Origin: Aliiglaciecola lipolytica E3
GTDB lineage: Bacteria > Pseudomonadota > Gammaproteobacteria > Enterobacterales > Alteromonadaceae
Length of the DNA: 64,000 nt
Direction of reading: 5' to 3'
NCBI RefSeq assembly: GCF_000314975.1
Contig: NZ_BAEN01000076.1
Span: forward strand, 310,001 to 374,000
Part shown: in pieces, positions 27,047 to 36,381 of the stretch
Layout of the letters: each line of letters begins with the position of its first letter
How positions within the stretch are numbered: the first letter of the stretch is position 1
Translations under genes and position numbers: made by a program
Notes under the pieces: generated by a model
Database searches by the model: none
Told to the model about the DNA's origin: nothing
The model's input: the letters and a program-made list of their open reading frames with translations, nothing else

Positions 27047-29371
27047 ATGTCAGCAAAGTCGCTCAATCAACACGTTTTTAGATTATCCAGCGGACTAGTA
27101 TTGCTGTGTGCCATCGCAATTCTTGTGAATGTTTGGATATCGACTATTGATCAAGCGAAACAACAACTCGCCAATAACTTAAAAGTTGCTGAATCTGTAT
27201 TTAAACAAGTATTGGAAACCAGAGAATCACAGCTATTTAACTCCGCGGATGTGTTAACTTCAGACTATGGTTTTAAGGCTGCTATTGGTAGTCAGGATAG
27301 CCCAACAATAGACAGTGTGTTGGTCAATCATGGCAATCGTATCTCTGCTGATCTTATGGCACTTATTTCTCTAAGTGGGAGTGTTAGAAATAGTACTTCA
27401 GGTAACCTAATACCGGGGAGTGATTTTCCGTATCCACAACTAATCGAACAAGCAGTTGTTGAAGGCGGCGCTAGTGAAATATTGCTGATTGACGATAAAT
27501 TATATCAAGCTCTTTTACTGCGTGTGAGAGTACCAGGCGCACCTGCATTGGCCATGGTAGGGTTTGAGATCAATAATAACCTATTATCATTGACTAAAAG
27601 TATTACCCAGCTAGATGCCACCATTCAAGTCAAACGGAATGACCAGAGTATGTTTCAGGCATCAACGCTGTCCACCCAAGCATTAAATAGCAGTGTGATG
27701 TTGGAAAATGAAGATATATCATGGATAGACCTTTCATTCATGCCAGACCATCAGTATATCTCTAAGTCTTTCTTACTAGAACAGAGTCAGCAAGATCAAA
27801 TTTGGGTAATGATGTCTGAAGATTCCCAGCGCCTTTTTGGCGAATTTAATCAACTACAAATAAAAGTGACTGTCATCGCGCTTTTAAGTGTTTTGTTAGC
27901 GCTTTTATTCGGTGCATTGGTATCCCGAAAACTGTCCCGACCGTTGGGGAAATTATCTTTTGTCGCGCATAAAATTGCTGCGGGTAACTATGAACAATCT
28001 ATTGATGTGAGTTCAAATACCCGTGAAATAGATGAATTGGCCACTTCTTTTCAAACCATGCAGGACAATATCCGCGAACGCCAAAAACAAATCAGTTATC
28101 AAGCCAGCCATGACATGCTGACCGATTTACAGAACAGATATCAAATCAGGGATGTTATTACGGATAAATTTGCGGCTAATCAATCGTTTCAAGTTATTGG
28201 CGCAAACATTCTTGGTTTTCGAGGTATTAACGACATATTTGGTTATCAAAATGGCGACTATTGCTTGCAAACAGTGGCTAGCCGTTTCAAACAACTCGGA
28301 GGTGAAAGTGCACGTTTAAACGGTGGTGAATTTTTGTGGATTCCAGCATCGCCTATTGCTTTAGATGAGCTTAGAGAAATACAAAAGCGAATTGAACAGC
28401 CAGTCACCATTGACGATGTAGTGATGAACATAAAACTGGCTATCGGTGTATTGTCTTGCCCTGATAACTGTGAAAATACAGAAAATGTATTTAAACGATT
28501 AAATATTTCCCTTGATGAAGCACGTACCTCTGTTGGTTTATTGGTTAAATATCATGAAGATTTTGAAAAGCGCTATGCACGACGTTTGGCAATCATTTCT
28601 GAATTAAAACACGCGCTTGTATCGGCGCAATCAGAACTAAAAATGGTGTATCAACCAAAATTGGAATTAAAAGCGGGCAAAGTAACCCATGCAGAAGCAT
28701 TAATCCGTTGGAATAGCTCAACGTTGGGATTTGTGCCACCAGACGAGTTCATCGGCATTGCTGAACAGGCAGGTTTGATCGGTCAAGTCACCGATTTTGT
28801 GATTAAAACAGCGATAATTGATGCAAAACGCATAGTCGAAAGTGGTTTGGATATTTGTATTGCGATTAATTTATCCGCTAAGGATATTCTTAATCCAAAA
28901 TTACTGAGTGTTATAGAGCAACACCTTAAACACTATCAAGTTGATGCCAGTCGATTATCTTTTGAAATAACAGAAAGTGATTTAGTCGCAGATCCAAAAA
29001 AGGCGGTAGACGAATTAAATCGCTTTAGAGAAATGGGCTTTTCATTAGCAATCGATGATTTTGGGACTGGTTACTCGTCATTGGCATACTTAAAACAGTT
29101 GCCAGTTTCTGAACTTAAAATAGATAAGAGTTTTGTACTCAAATTAGCTGAACAAAGCAGTGATCAGCAAATAGTGCAGACGATTCTTGAGTTAGCACAT
29201 AATTTTCAGTTGGGAGTGATCGCTGAAGGTGTTGAAAATCAACAAAGCCTCAAACTATTAAAAGAATGGGGATGTGACTGGGTGCAAGGCTACCACGTAT
29301 GCAGGCCCATTGACGTTGAAGATATGATTCAGTGGTGCTTGCAAAACGCGCAAACTAATTGGTTTGAATGA
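27047..29371 (+). CDS. Membrane c-di-GMP phosphodiesterase with degenerate GGDEF and intact EAL
   Basis: In the 774-residue protein, a first membrane helix (about 12-31) leads to a periplasmic Cache-like sensor (about 35-268), a second helix (271-292), a HAMP domain (292-345), a GGDEF domain (about 350-505) and an EAL domain (about 520-765). The GGDEF signature reads NGGEF, so cyclase activity is probably lost. The EAL domain keeps EALIRW (Glu about 551), AINLSA, FEITESD, DDFGTGYSS (about 670) and AEGVENQ, so phosphodiesterase activity is expected. It follows the cupredoxin gene by 3 bases and overlaps the next frame, so the sensor input may be the periplasmic copper protein, which is inference. 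Confidence 0.9.
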   Translation: MSAKSLNQHVFRLSSGLVLLCAIAILVNVWISTIDQAKQQLANNLKVAESVFKQVLETRESQLFNSADVLTSDYGFKAAIGSQDSPTIDSVLVNHGNRISADLMALISLSGSVRNSTSGNLIPGSDFPYPQLIEQAVVEGGASEILLIDDKLYQALLLRVRVPGAPALAMVGFEINNNLLSLTKSITQLDATIQVKRNDQSMFQASTLSTQALNSSVMLENEDISWIDLSFMPDHQYISKSFLLEQSQQDQIWVMMSEDSQRLFGEFNQLQIKVTVIALLSVLLALLFGALVSRKLSRPLGKLSFVAHKIAAGNYEQSIDVSSNTREIDELATSFQTMQDNIRERQKQISYQASHDMLTDLQNRYQIRDVITDKFAANQSFQVIGANILGFRGINDIFGYQNGDYCLQTVASRFKQLGGESARLNGGEFLWIPASPIALDELREIQKRIEQPVTIDDVVMNIKLAIGVLSCPDNCENTENVFKRLNISLDEARTSVGLLVKYHEDFEKRYARRLAIISELKHALVSAQSELKMVYQPKLELKAGKVTHAEALIRWNSSTLGFVPPDEFIGIAEQAGLIGQVTDFVIKTAIIDAKRIVESGLDICIAINLSAKDILNPKLLSVIEQHLKHYQVDASRLSFEITESDLVADPKKAVDELNRFREMGFSLAIDDFGTGYSSLAYLKQLPVSELKIDKSFVLKLAEQSSDQQIVQTILELAHNFQLGVIAEGVENQQSLKLLKEWGCDWVQGYHVCRPIDVEDMIQWCLQNAQTNWFE

Positions 29372-29378
29372 GGGTGAA

Positions 29379-30239
29379 ATGAAAAATAAATTGATGCAGT
29401 TCTCAGGTCATTTTATGACAATAGCTTGTTTAGCAATATTCTCGTTACCAGCTTACAGTGCAGATGGAAAATTGATTGGAACGGCTGGCTTGATGCAGGT
29501 AGAGGGCAGTGGTGGTGGTGGTATAGTGCCTTGGGCAACACTTGCAGGATACGATAGCCAAGAACAAATTTCGGTAAGTGTCGCTGCCACACAAGTCGAT
29601 CTGGATGATTATCGTTTGGCCACAATTTCCGGTGCGGTTTCTTTTTACGATTCTGTTGAATTAAGTTTGGCGCAACAACGATTCGATTTAAAAACCTTAG
29701 GTGGTGAAATTAAACAAAATATCATTGGAGTTAAATACAAAGTTTACGGTGATGTGGTGTTTTCAGACTTTCCACAAATTAGCGTCGGAGTGCAGCACAA
29801 ATTATTAGAAGATGGCATTATTGCTAACGCATTAGGAGCGGATTCGGATTCTAGTGGCACTGATTTTTACGTGGCGATGACAAAAGTGCATTTAGGAGCA
29901 ATTGCCGGATATAACACTGTGTGGAATTTAACAGCACGGGCTACCAAAGCCAATGAAATGGGGCTGTTGGGGTTTGGATCTCAAACTGATAACGACTACG
30001 ACATCATGTTAGAGGCATCCGCAGGAATTTTATTTAGCCGACATTTTGCTGTTGGTATGGAATATCGGCAGAAGCCTGACAATTTAGGTTTAGGTGAAGA
30101 AGATTGGATCGACTATTTTGTTACTTATATCCCCTCTAAAAGTATTAATCTAACCCTAGCTTGGGCTGATCTTGGTTCAATTGCCGGCGCGCAAAAACAA
30201 TCAGGATTATACTTCTCAATTAATGGTCAATTATGGTGA
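29379..30239 (+). CDS. DUF3034 family outer-membrane barrel-like protein
   Basis: A signal peptide (cleaved near AYSA, about residue 27) is followed by a Gly-rich stretch (VEGSGGGGIVPWATLAGY) and alternating beta strands ending in a typical outer-membrane final strand (GLYFSINGQLW). The pattern matches DUF3034 (PF11231), of unknown function. I use the ATG at 29379 because GAGGGTGA lies at the right distance; a longer frame starts at 29364, overlapping the EAL gene. It overlaps the globin gene frame at its 3' end. The protein is probably a small porin or barrel; the substrate is unknown. Confidence 0.82.
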   Translation: MKNKLMQFSGHFMTIACLAIFSLPAYSADGKLIGTAGLMQVEGSGGGGIVPWATLAGYDSQEQISVSVAATQVDLDDYRLATISGAVSFYDSVELSLAQQRFDLKTLGGEIKQNIIGVKYKVYGDVVFSDFPQISVGVQHKLLEDGIIANALGADSDSSGTDFYVAMTKVHLGAIAGYNTVWNLTARATKANEMGLLGFGSQTDNDYDIMLEASAGILFSRHFAVGMEYRQKPDNLGLGEEDWIDYFVTYIPSKSINLTLAWADLGSIAGAQKQSGLYFSINGQLW

Positions 30240-30244
30240 GCAAA

Positions 30245-30670
30245 ATGAAATTTAATTTGCCAAACGCATTAGCGCTACTGTTATTTGTTTTGGGTGGCTG
30301 TGCGACAAATTCATCCTCTACCGTGTATGAGCAACTAGGGGGAGCATCCAAAGTATCGGAAATAGTGGATAATTTTGTATGGGAAATAGAATACGATGAG
30401 CAAATATTGCCTTATTTTGAAGGGGCAAATATCGATAGGTTTAAACAAAAATTATCGGAACAGATTTGCGTGGTAACTAATGGTCCTTGTGAGTATACCG
30501 GTGACACTATGCAGCAGGTACATACGGGAATGAATATCACTGAACATCACTTTAATCGCACAGTGGATTTACTTATCAATGCAATGAATAAAGCGAATGT
30601 GCCACATCCATTGCAAAATAAAGTTCTTAAAGGATTAGCGCCAACTCGAAAGGATATGTTGTATCTATAA
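30245..30670 (+). CDS. Lipoprotein truncated hemoglobin (group 1-like)
   Basis: From the ATG at 30245, a short signal sequence ends in a lipobox (VLGGC, Cys about 19), so the protein should be lipid-anchored outside the cytoplasm. The globin part follows the group 1 truncated hemoglobin pattern: VYEQLGGASKVSEIVDNFV (helix A/B), a Phe/Tyr-rich region and the proximal-His block QQVHTGMNITEHHFN (His about 93). Two cysteines (in QICVVTNGPCEY) might form a disulfide. It binds haem by family. It is last in the rimK-to-globin run and shares an overlap with DUF3034. A longer frame starts at 30233 (GTGAGC region). Confidence 0.85.
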   Translation: MKFNLPNALALLLFVLGGCATNSSSTVYEQLGGASKVSEIVDNFVWEIEYDEQILPYFEGANIDRFKQKLSEQICVVTNGPCEYTGDTMQQVHTGMNITEHHFNRTVDLLINAMNKANVPHPLQNKVLKGLAPTRKDMLYL

Positions 30671-30752
30671 ACACATAATTTAATAAGCCAAAAGTGTAAA
30701 TTTGAACAATTCGTCAATATTTAGTGATACTTTTGGGATAAATTAACGCCAA

Positions 30753-30790
30753 AATTTTCCTCGCATATTTAATTTATTGTGAGGAAAATT
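30753..30790 (+). promoter_or_regulatory. Hairpin burying the ribosome-binding site of the spondin gene
   Basis: AATTTTCCTCGCA (30753-30765) pairs with TGTGAGGAAAATT (30778-30790) over 13 positions, 12 Watson-Crick and one G-T, with a 12-base loop. The right arm contains the GAGG ribosome-binding site and ends directly before the ATG at 30791, so in RNA the site would be occluded. It could equally be a DNA operator; there is no T run to suggest a terminator. Confidence 0.6.
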
Positions 30791-31474
30791 ATGAAAAAAC
30801 CAACCAAAGTTTTAACCGCCAGTTTGCTGGCCTTTGCTTGCCAATCTGCTTATTCGGCAGATCTATCAATAGAAATACAAAACCTTACTCAAGGGATTTA
30901 TTTTACCCCTTTACTTGTTGCTGCTCATACACCTGAAGCAAGCTTATTTGAGTTGGGCGAGAGTGCATCGACAGAAATTGAAGCTATGGCGGAAATGGGA
31001 AGCTTAGATGGGTTAATGACAGTTACCACATCTGTTAATGCGGATGTTATAGCTAATCCAGCAGAAGGATTGCTCGGTCCTTCTTTGTCAACGACAGCAA
31101 TGTTAACAACGGATGATTCTAATACGGTATTGTCGATTGTTGGTATGATATTGCCTTCTAATGATGGCTTTGTAGGATTGGATAATTGGCAGATTCCAAG
31201 TGAAGCAGGAACTTATACATTTTATCTAAATGCCTATGACGCTGGCACTGAAGCAAATGACGAAATACGCGCCAGTATGCCTGTGCCACCTCCACTCGAT
31301 CCCCTGTTAGGTACAGGCGGCGCTGGTGTTACCAGCCAAGAAACCAATGCTAGTGTGCATATTCATCGAGGTAATCTGGGTGATGCCGATTCAAGCGGAG
31401 GATCAAGCGATATGGTAAATAGTATTCACCGTTGGTTAAACCCGGTGGCCAAAGTGACAGTAACCGTAAACTAG
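30791..31474 (+). CDS. Secreted spondin-domain protein
   Basis: From the ATG at 30791 (GAGG 6 bases upstream) a signal peptide ends near AYSA. The rest is a spondin_N-like domain: IEIQNLTQGIYFTPLLVAAHT near the start, MILPSNDGFVGLD in the middle (conserved 'NDGF' motif) and WLNPVAKVTVTV at the C terminus. A tandem with a second such gene follows, 12 bases away. Spondin-N domains occur in secreted or matrix proteins; the bacterial role is unknown. The frame could be read from a GTG at 30779 but the ATG is better supported. Confidence 0.82.
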   Translation: MKKPTKVLTASLLAFACQSAYSADLSIEIQNLTQGIYFTPLLVAAHTPEASLFELGESASTEIEAMAEMGSLDGLMTVTTSVNADVIANPAEGLLGPSLSTTAMLTTDDSNTVLSIVGMILPSNDGFVGLDNWQIPSEAGTYTFYLNAYDAGTEANDEIRASMPVPPPLDPLLGTGGAGVTSQETNASVHIHRGNLGDADSSGGSSDMVNSIHRWLNPVAKVTVTVN

Positions 31475-31486
31475 GAGACTGTAAGC

Positions 31487-32203
31487 ATGGAATTATTTAA
31501 TACAAAGATGTTACGTTTAACGTTGCTGGCAGCAATGTCCACGGGATTAATCGCGTGCCATCATGATGACGATGATGATCCGCAAATAACACCACCGCCT
31601 GCGCCTGTTGAAGTTACATACCAGGTGACCATAACAAACTTAACCAATGCTCAACCCTTCTCACCGATTGCGCTAGCACTGCATACAGAAGGTAATTTCT
31701 GGATGATTGGTGAAGCAGCGTCGGTTGAATTGGAAACCATGGCTGAAGGAGGGGACAATTCTGGCCTGCTCGGTCTATCAATAGTGATGGCCTCAGCGAC
31801 TGGCGAAATGCCATTGGGACCTGGAGGTAATGAAACCTTCGAGATAACGATTGAAGATGTTACCGATGCAAAACTGAGTATTGCTACCATGTTAGTGAAT
31901 ACAAATGATGCTTTTACCGGTCTTAATGCTTGGGACCTTTCAGAGTTGGGTGTTGATGATACATGGAGCACTACTGCTCACGCCTATGATGCGGGTACAG
32001 AAGTTAATTCTGAAGCCGCCGGCACTATGCCAGGTCCAGCAGATGGCGGAGTCGGGTTTGATGCTAGTCGCATGGACGTTGATTTTGTTGCGGCGCATCC
32101 TGGAGTGGTGACGTCGTCGGACAATTTACCGTCATCGGTTTTGAATTCGCAACATAAATTCGATAATCCAGTGGCGCGAATTAGTGTGACACGCACCCAG
32201 TAA
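31487..32203 (+). CDS. Spondin-domain lipoprotein
   Basis: The 238-residue protein is a paralogue of its neighbour. A signal peptide ends in a lipobox (LIAC, Cys about 24), then there is an acidic His/Asp stretch (CHHDDDDDP) and a Pro-rich linker. The spondin-N-like domain follows (VTITNLTNAQPFSPIALALHT; MLVNTNDAFTGLN; FDNPVARISVT). It is a membrane-anchored partner of the secreted form. The His/Asp-rich segment could bind metal, which is speculation. A TAGGAG site supports the ATG. It is presumably co-transcribed with the preceding gene. Confidence 0.8.
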   Translation: MELFNTKMLRLTLLAAMSTGLIACHHDDDDDPQITPPPAPVEVTYQVTITNLTNAQPFSPIALALHTEGNFWMIGEAASVELETMAEGGDNSGLLGLSIVMASATGEMPLGPGGNETFEITIEDVTDAKLSIATMLVNTNDAFTGLNAWDLSELGVDDTWSTTAHAYDAGTEVNSEAAGTMPGPADGGVGFDASRMDVDFVAAHPGVVTSSDNLPSSVLNSQHKFDNPVARISVTRTQ

Positions 32204-32216
32204 CTGAACGGGTACA

Positions 32217-32254
32217 GGTTGATGCTGGCAAGACCCCACTTGCTAGCGTCAACC
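32217..32254 (+). terminator. Strong hairpin after the second spondin gene
   Basis: Sixteen-base arms (GGTTGATGCTGGCAAG and CTTGCTAGCGTCAACC) pair with two G-T wobbles across a 6-base loop. No good T run follows (TAGACTTTC), so this may be a weak terminator, an attenuator or an mRNA end-stabiliser before the response regulator gene. Confidence 0.45.
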
Positions 32255-32282
32255 TAGACTTTCAAAATGCAGGTAATTTGAT

Positions 32283-33002
32283 ATGACAGACAAAGTACTG
32301 TTAGTAGAAGACGATAATGACATCGCTAGTTTGATTCAGCTTAATTTGTCCGAATTGGGTATTGAAACAACCCATATTGATAACGGCAAGGCTGCAATGG
32401 ACTCTGCTTTAAATAGTCATTTTTCGCTAATGATTCTGGATGTCATGTTACCGCAGATTAGTGGTTTAGATATATGCAGACAAGTGAGGGACAAAAAGCC
32501 CCAGCAAGCGATTATCATGTTAACCGCTAAAAATTCTGAAACTGACAGAGTGCTTGGGTTAGAGCTAGGAGCTGACGATTACATGACCAAGCCGTTTAGT
32601 GTCAGGGAGTTGCAAGCACGAGTACGCTCTCAGCTTAGAAAAGTGGCGCTTTTAAATGATGCAACGCAGCATAAAGAATGCGAAGAGGAAAAACCTTTAT
32701 CTATCGGTGCTTTGCTAATCAATCAAAAAAATCATAGTGTTATGTTTGAAAATAAAGTGCTTGATCTAACTGCGACAGAATTTGAATTGTTATTTCATTT
32801 AGCCAGTCATCCCAACCAAGTCTTCAGTCGCAGTCAGCTTTTAGAATCGGTCTGGGGCTACCATCACAGTGGTTACGAACACACAGTTAACTCTCATATA
32901 AACAGGCTTAGAGCTAAAATCGAAGAAGACGCTACAACGCCGAAGATTGTTCAGACAGTTTGGGGAGTGGGCTATAAATTTAGTCCGGAAGGCGTGCAAT
33001 AA
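32283..33002 (+). CDS. OmpR/PhoB-family response regulator (orphan)
   Basis: The 239-residue protein has a receiver domain (about 4-115) with acidic residues in LLVEDDND (10-11), the phosphoacceptor Asp53 in LMILDVMLP and Lys in MTKPFSV (about 103), and a C-terminal winged helix (about 138-235) with DLTATEFELLFHLASHP, SRSQLLESVWGY and HINRLRAKIE. No histidine kinase lies on either side: the next gene is a short DUF2065 protein. It may control the spondin genes. An AGGT site supports the ATG. Confidence 0.92.
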   Translation: MTDKVLLVEDDNDIASLIQLNLSELGIETTHIDNGKAAMDSALNSHFSLMILDVMLPQISGLDICRQVRDKKPQQAIIMLTAKNSETDRVLGLELGADDYMTKPFSVRELQARVRSQLRKVALLNDATQHKECEEEKPLSIGALLINQKNHSVMFENKVLDLTATEFELLFHLASHPNQVFSRSQLLESVWGYHHSGYEHTVNSHINRLRAKIEEDATTPKIVQTVWGVGYKFSPEGVQ

Positions 33003-33183
33003 ACTCCTCGTTTAAAATTGCAATCTAGGTATAAAAGTAAGGTTTTTAATTCCAATTTATTATGAAATGCCATGTTTCATTTTTGTCAAGATACGTCATA
33101 CTGAGTGTCGCAAATCATTGACACTTAACACCTTTCACCAATAGGTTAGTTCACAGTCGATTCTAAAAGGTAGACTAATTCAC

Positions 33184-33387
33184 ATGGAAATGACATTGGG
33201 CAACGCCATTTTTATCGCCTTTTCAATCGTGCTCGTCATTGAGGGAATAGGGCCAATGTTGTTCCCCCGGCGTTGGAAACGCTATATTTATCAAATCGCC
33301 ACTCAACCAAACGAACAGCTTCGCACAATCGGTGGTGTGATGGTGACTATTGGTCTGGTGTCACTGGTATTTTTACTAGGTAATTAA
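33184..33387 (+). CDS. DUF2065 family small membrane protein (YjeT-like)
   Basis: The 67-residue protein has two hydrophobic segments (about 5-22 and 46-65) separated by a basic loop containing MLFPRRWKRYIYQIA, the pattern of DUF2065 proteins such as E. coli YjeT. In E. coli the gene sits between hflC and purA; here it is again directly upstream of purA, with no hflKC in front. Its role is unknown. The start is supported by AAGGT, 11 bases upstream. Confidence 0.8.
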   Translation: MEMTLGNAIFIAFSIVLVIEGIGPMLFPRRWKRYIYQIATQPNEQLRTIGGVMVTIGLVSLVFLLGN

Positions 33388-33540
33388 GTTTGTTGCACTT
33401 CAAGACTTCCATAATTTTTTGATTTCCTTAAGCACTTTCCAGCAAAAAATGAAATAAAGTTAGTAAAAAGCAGGCAGAAGTTGAAAAAACGGATGATTTA
33501 TCAGCATGTTTTTTGATAGAATCCACGCCTAATTTCTTGA

Positions 33541-34851
<1,311 letters not shown>

Positions 34852-34866
34852 GCCAACGATAGTTCG

Positions 34867-34893
34867 AAAAGCCGCCTTTGGGCGGCTTTTTTT
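34867..34893 (+). terminator. Rho-independent terminator of purA
   Basis: A 10-bp stem (AAAAGCCGCC/GGCGGCTTTT, TTTG loop) runs into seven T residues, 15 bases after the purA stop. Confidence 0.92.
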
Positions 34894-34984
34894 ATGCATT
34901 GAAAATAGAACTAATAATCTCAATCTTAATACAGCTATACTGGTGTGATATTGAACGCATTAATTAACATTTTTAGAGGTACTG

Positions 34985-36379
34985 ATGAACGCAGCTGACC
35001 CAACCAATCATTCTGAAATTGCAAATTTGGTATCAGGAGTGAGAGATACATTTGCTAGCGGATACAGTAAGGATTATGCGTGGCGAGTGGAACAACTTAA
35101 ACAATTAGAATTGATGATTAAGGAAAAACAAGATGACTTACTTAGCGCATTACATACAGATTTAGGAAAATGTAAAACGGAAGCTTGGATTTCTGAGTTG
35201 GGCTTTGTGCTTAGCGATATTAATCACACTATAAAGCATCTTAAAAAGTGGATGAAACCGCGAAAAAAATCTACACCAATAGGTGCACAACCTGGAAAGA
35301 GTTACGTACTACCAGAGCCATTGGGAACTGTGCTGATTATCGGTGCTTGGAATTATCCATTTCAACTACTTATTGCTCCGCTGGTGGCAGCCATTGCGGC
35401 GGGTAATTGCGCAGTGTTAAAACCCTCTGAATTATCCTCGCATATGTCGACTTTACTTGCCCAGCTCATTCCTAAATATCTAGACAACAATGCCTATGTG
35501 GTCGTTGAGGGCGCTGTTGACGAAACCACTGAATTACTAAAACAACAGTTTGACCACATTTTTTATACCGGTGGTGAAGCGGTGGGCAAAATAGTGATGT
35601 CGGCAGCGGCAAAACATTTAACTCCCGTTACCCTTGAATTGGGGGGGAAAAGCCCATGTATAGTTGATAACTCCGCCAATATTGACGTGACAGCGGCTCG
35701 AATAGTATGGAGTAAATGGATGAATGCAGGACAGACATGCGTTGCACCAGATTATGTTTTAGTAGAGAAGTCTATTTCTGATCAGTTAGTTATTGCGATT
35801 CAAAATAAAATATCAGATTTTTATGGGAAAAAGCCTGAAACCAGCAAAGATTACGGAAAAATCATCAACGAACGACACTTTCAGCGATTGACAGGTTACC
35901 TCGAAAATCAAAACGTGGTGTTTGGTGGTAATCAAAACATCCAAACAGGCTTCTTTGAACCCACTTTAGTGTTAGATCCGGCTTTAGACAGCACAATCAT
36001 GCAGGAAGAAATTTTTGGACCAATACTACCTATTATCACTTTGGACTCTATTGATGAAGCCATTCCTATGGTAAACGCGCGCGCTAAACCATTAGCACTG
36101 TATGTTTACACCGATAGTAATGATTATGAGCAAAAAGTATTACAACAAACTTCGGCTGGAAATGTTTGTGTGAACGATGGGTTCATGTTTATGACAAATC
36201 CGGATTTACCTTTTGGTGGAGTGGGTAACAGTGGCATGGGAAGTTATCACGGACAATCTGGTTTTGACCGTTTGAGTCATTTAAAAACTGTAATGAAACG
36301 TAGCTTCAAATTTGACGTTAGCTTACGTTATCCGCCGTTTAGTAAGTTTAAATTGTCGATATTAAAACGGGTTCTTTAA
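34985..36379 (+). CDS. Aldehyde dehydrogenase (class 3-like)
   Basis: The 464-residue enzyme has the ALDH blocks: IGAWNYPFQL (Asn about 124), TGGEAVGK (about 197), TLELGGKSPCIVD (Glu about 220) and the catalytic cysteine in NAGQTCVAPD (about 253). The short length, the absence of an N-terminal extension and the basic C terminus are typical of the class 3 fatty-aldehyde/coniferyl-aldehyde branch. It would oxidise an aldehyde to the acid with NAD(P). The GAGGT site supports the ATG. It ends 2 bases before the VOC gene, so they are probably co-transcribed. Confidence 0.9.
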   Translation: MNAADPTNHSEIANLVSGVRDTFASGYSKDYAWRVEQLKQLELMIKEKQDDLLSALHTDLGKCKTEAWISELGFVLSDINHTIKHLKKWMKPRKKSTPIGAQPGKSYVLPEPLGTVLIIGAWNYPFQLLIAPLVAAIAAGNCAVLKPSELSSHMSTLLAQLIPKYLDNNAYVVVEGAVDETTELLKQQFDHIFYTGGEAVGKIVMSAAAKHLTPVTLELGGKSPCIVDNSANIDVTAARIVWSKWMNAGQTCVAPDYVLVEKSISDQLVIAIQNKISDFYGKKPETSKDYGKIINERHFQRLTGYLENQNVVFGGNQNIQTGFFEPTLVLDPALDSTIMQEEIFGPILPIITLDSIDEAIPMVNARAKPLALYVYTDSNDYEQKVLQQTSAGNVCVNDGFMFMTNPDLPFGGVGNSGMGSYHGQSGFDRLSHLKTVMKRSFKFDVSLRYPPFSKFKLSILKRVL

Positions 36380-36381
36380 TC

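Noticed and set aside
30688-30736. CCAAAAGT...ACTTTTGG inverted repeat after the globin gene
   Set aside because: The 8-base arms are 33 bases apart and AT-rich; such pairs are expected by chance in this DNA.
33494-33522. Promoter for purA based on TAGAAT at 33517
   Set aside because: The -10-like element lacks a convincing -35 at 16-18 bases; not enough to list.
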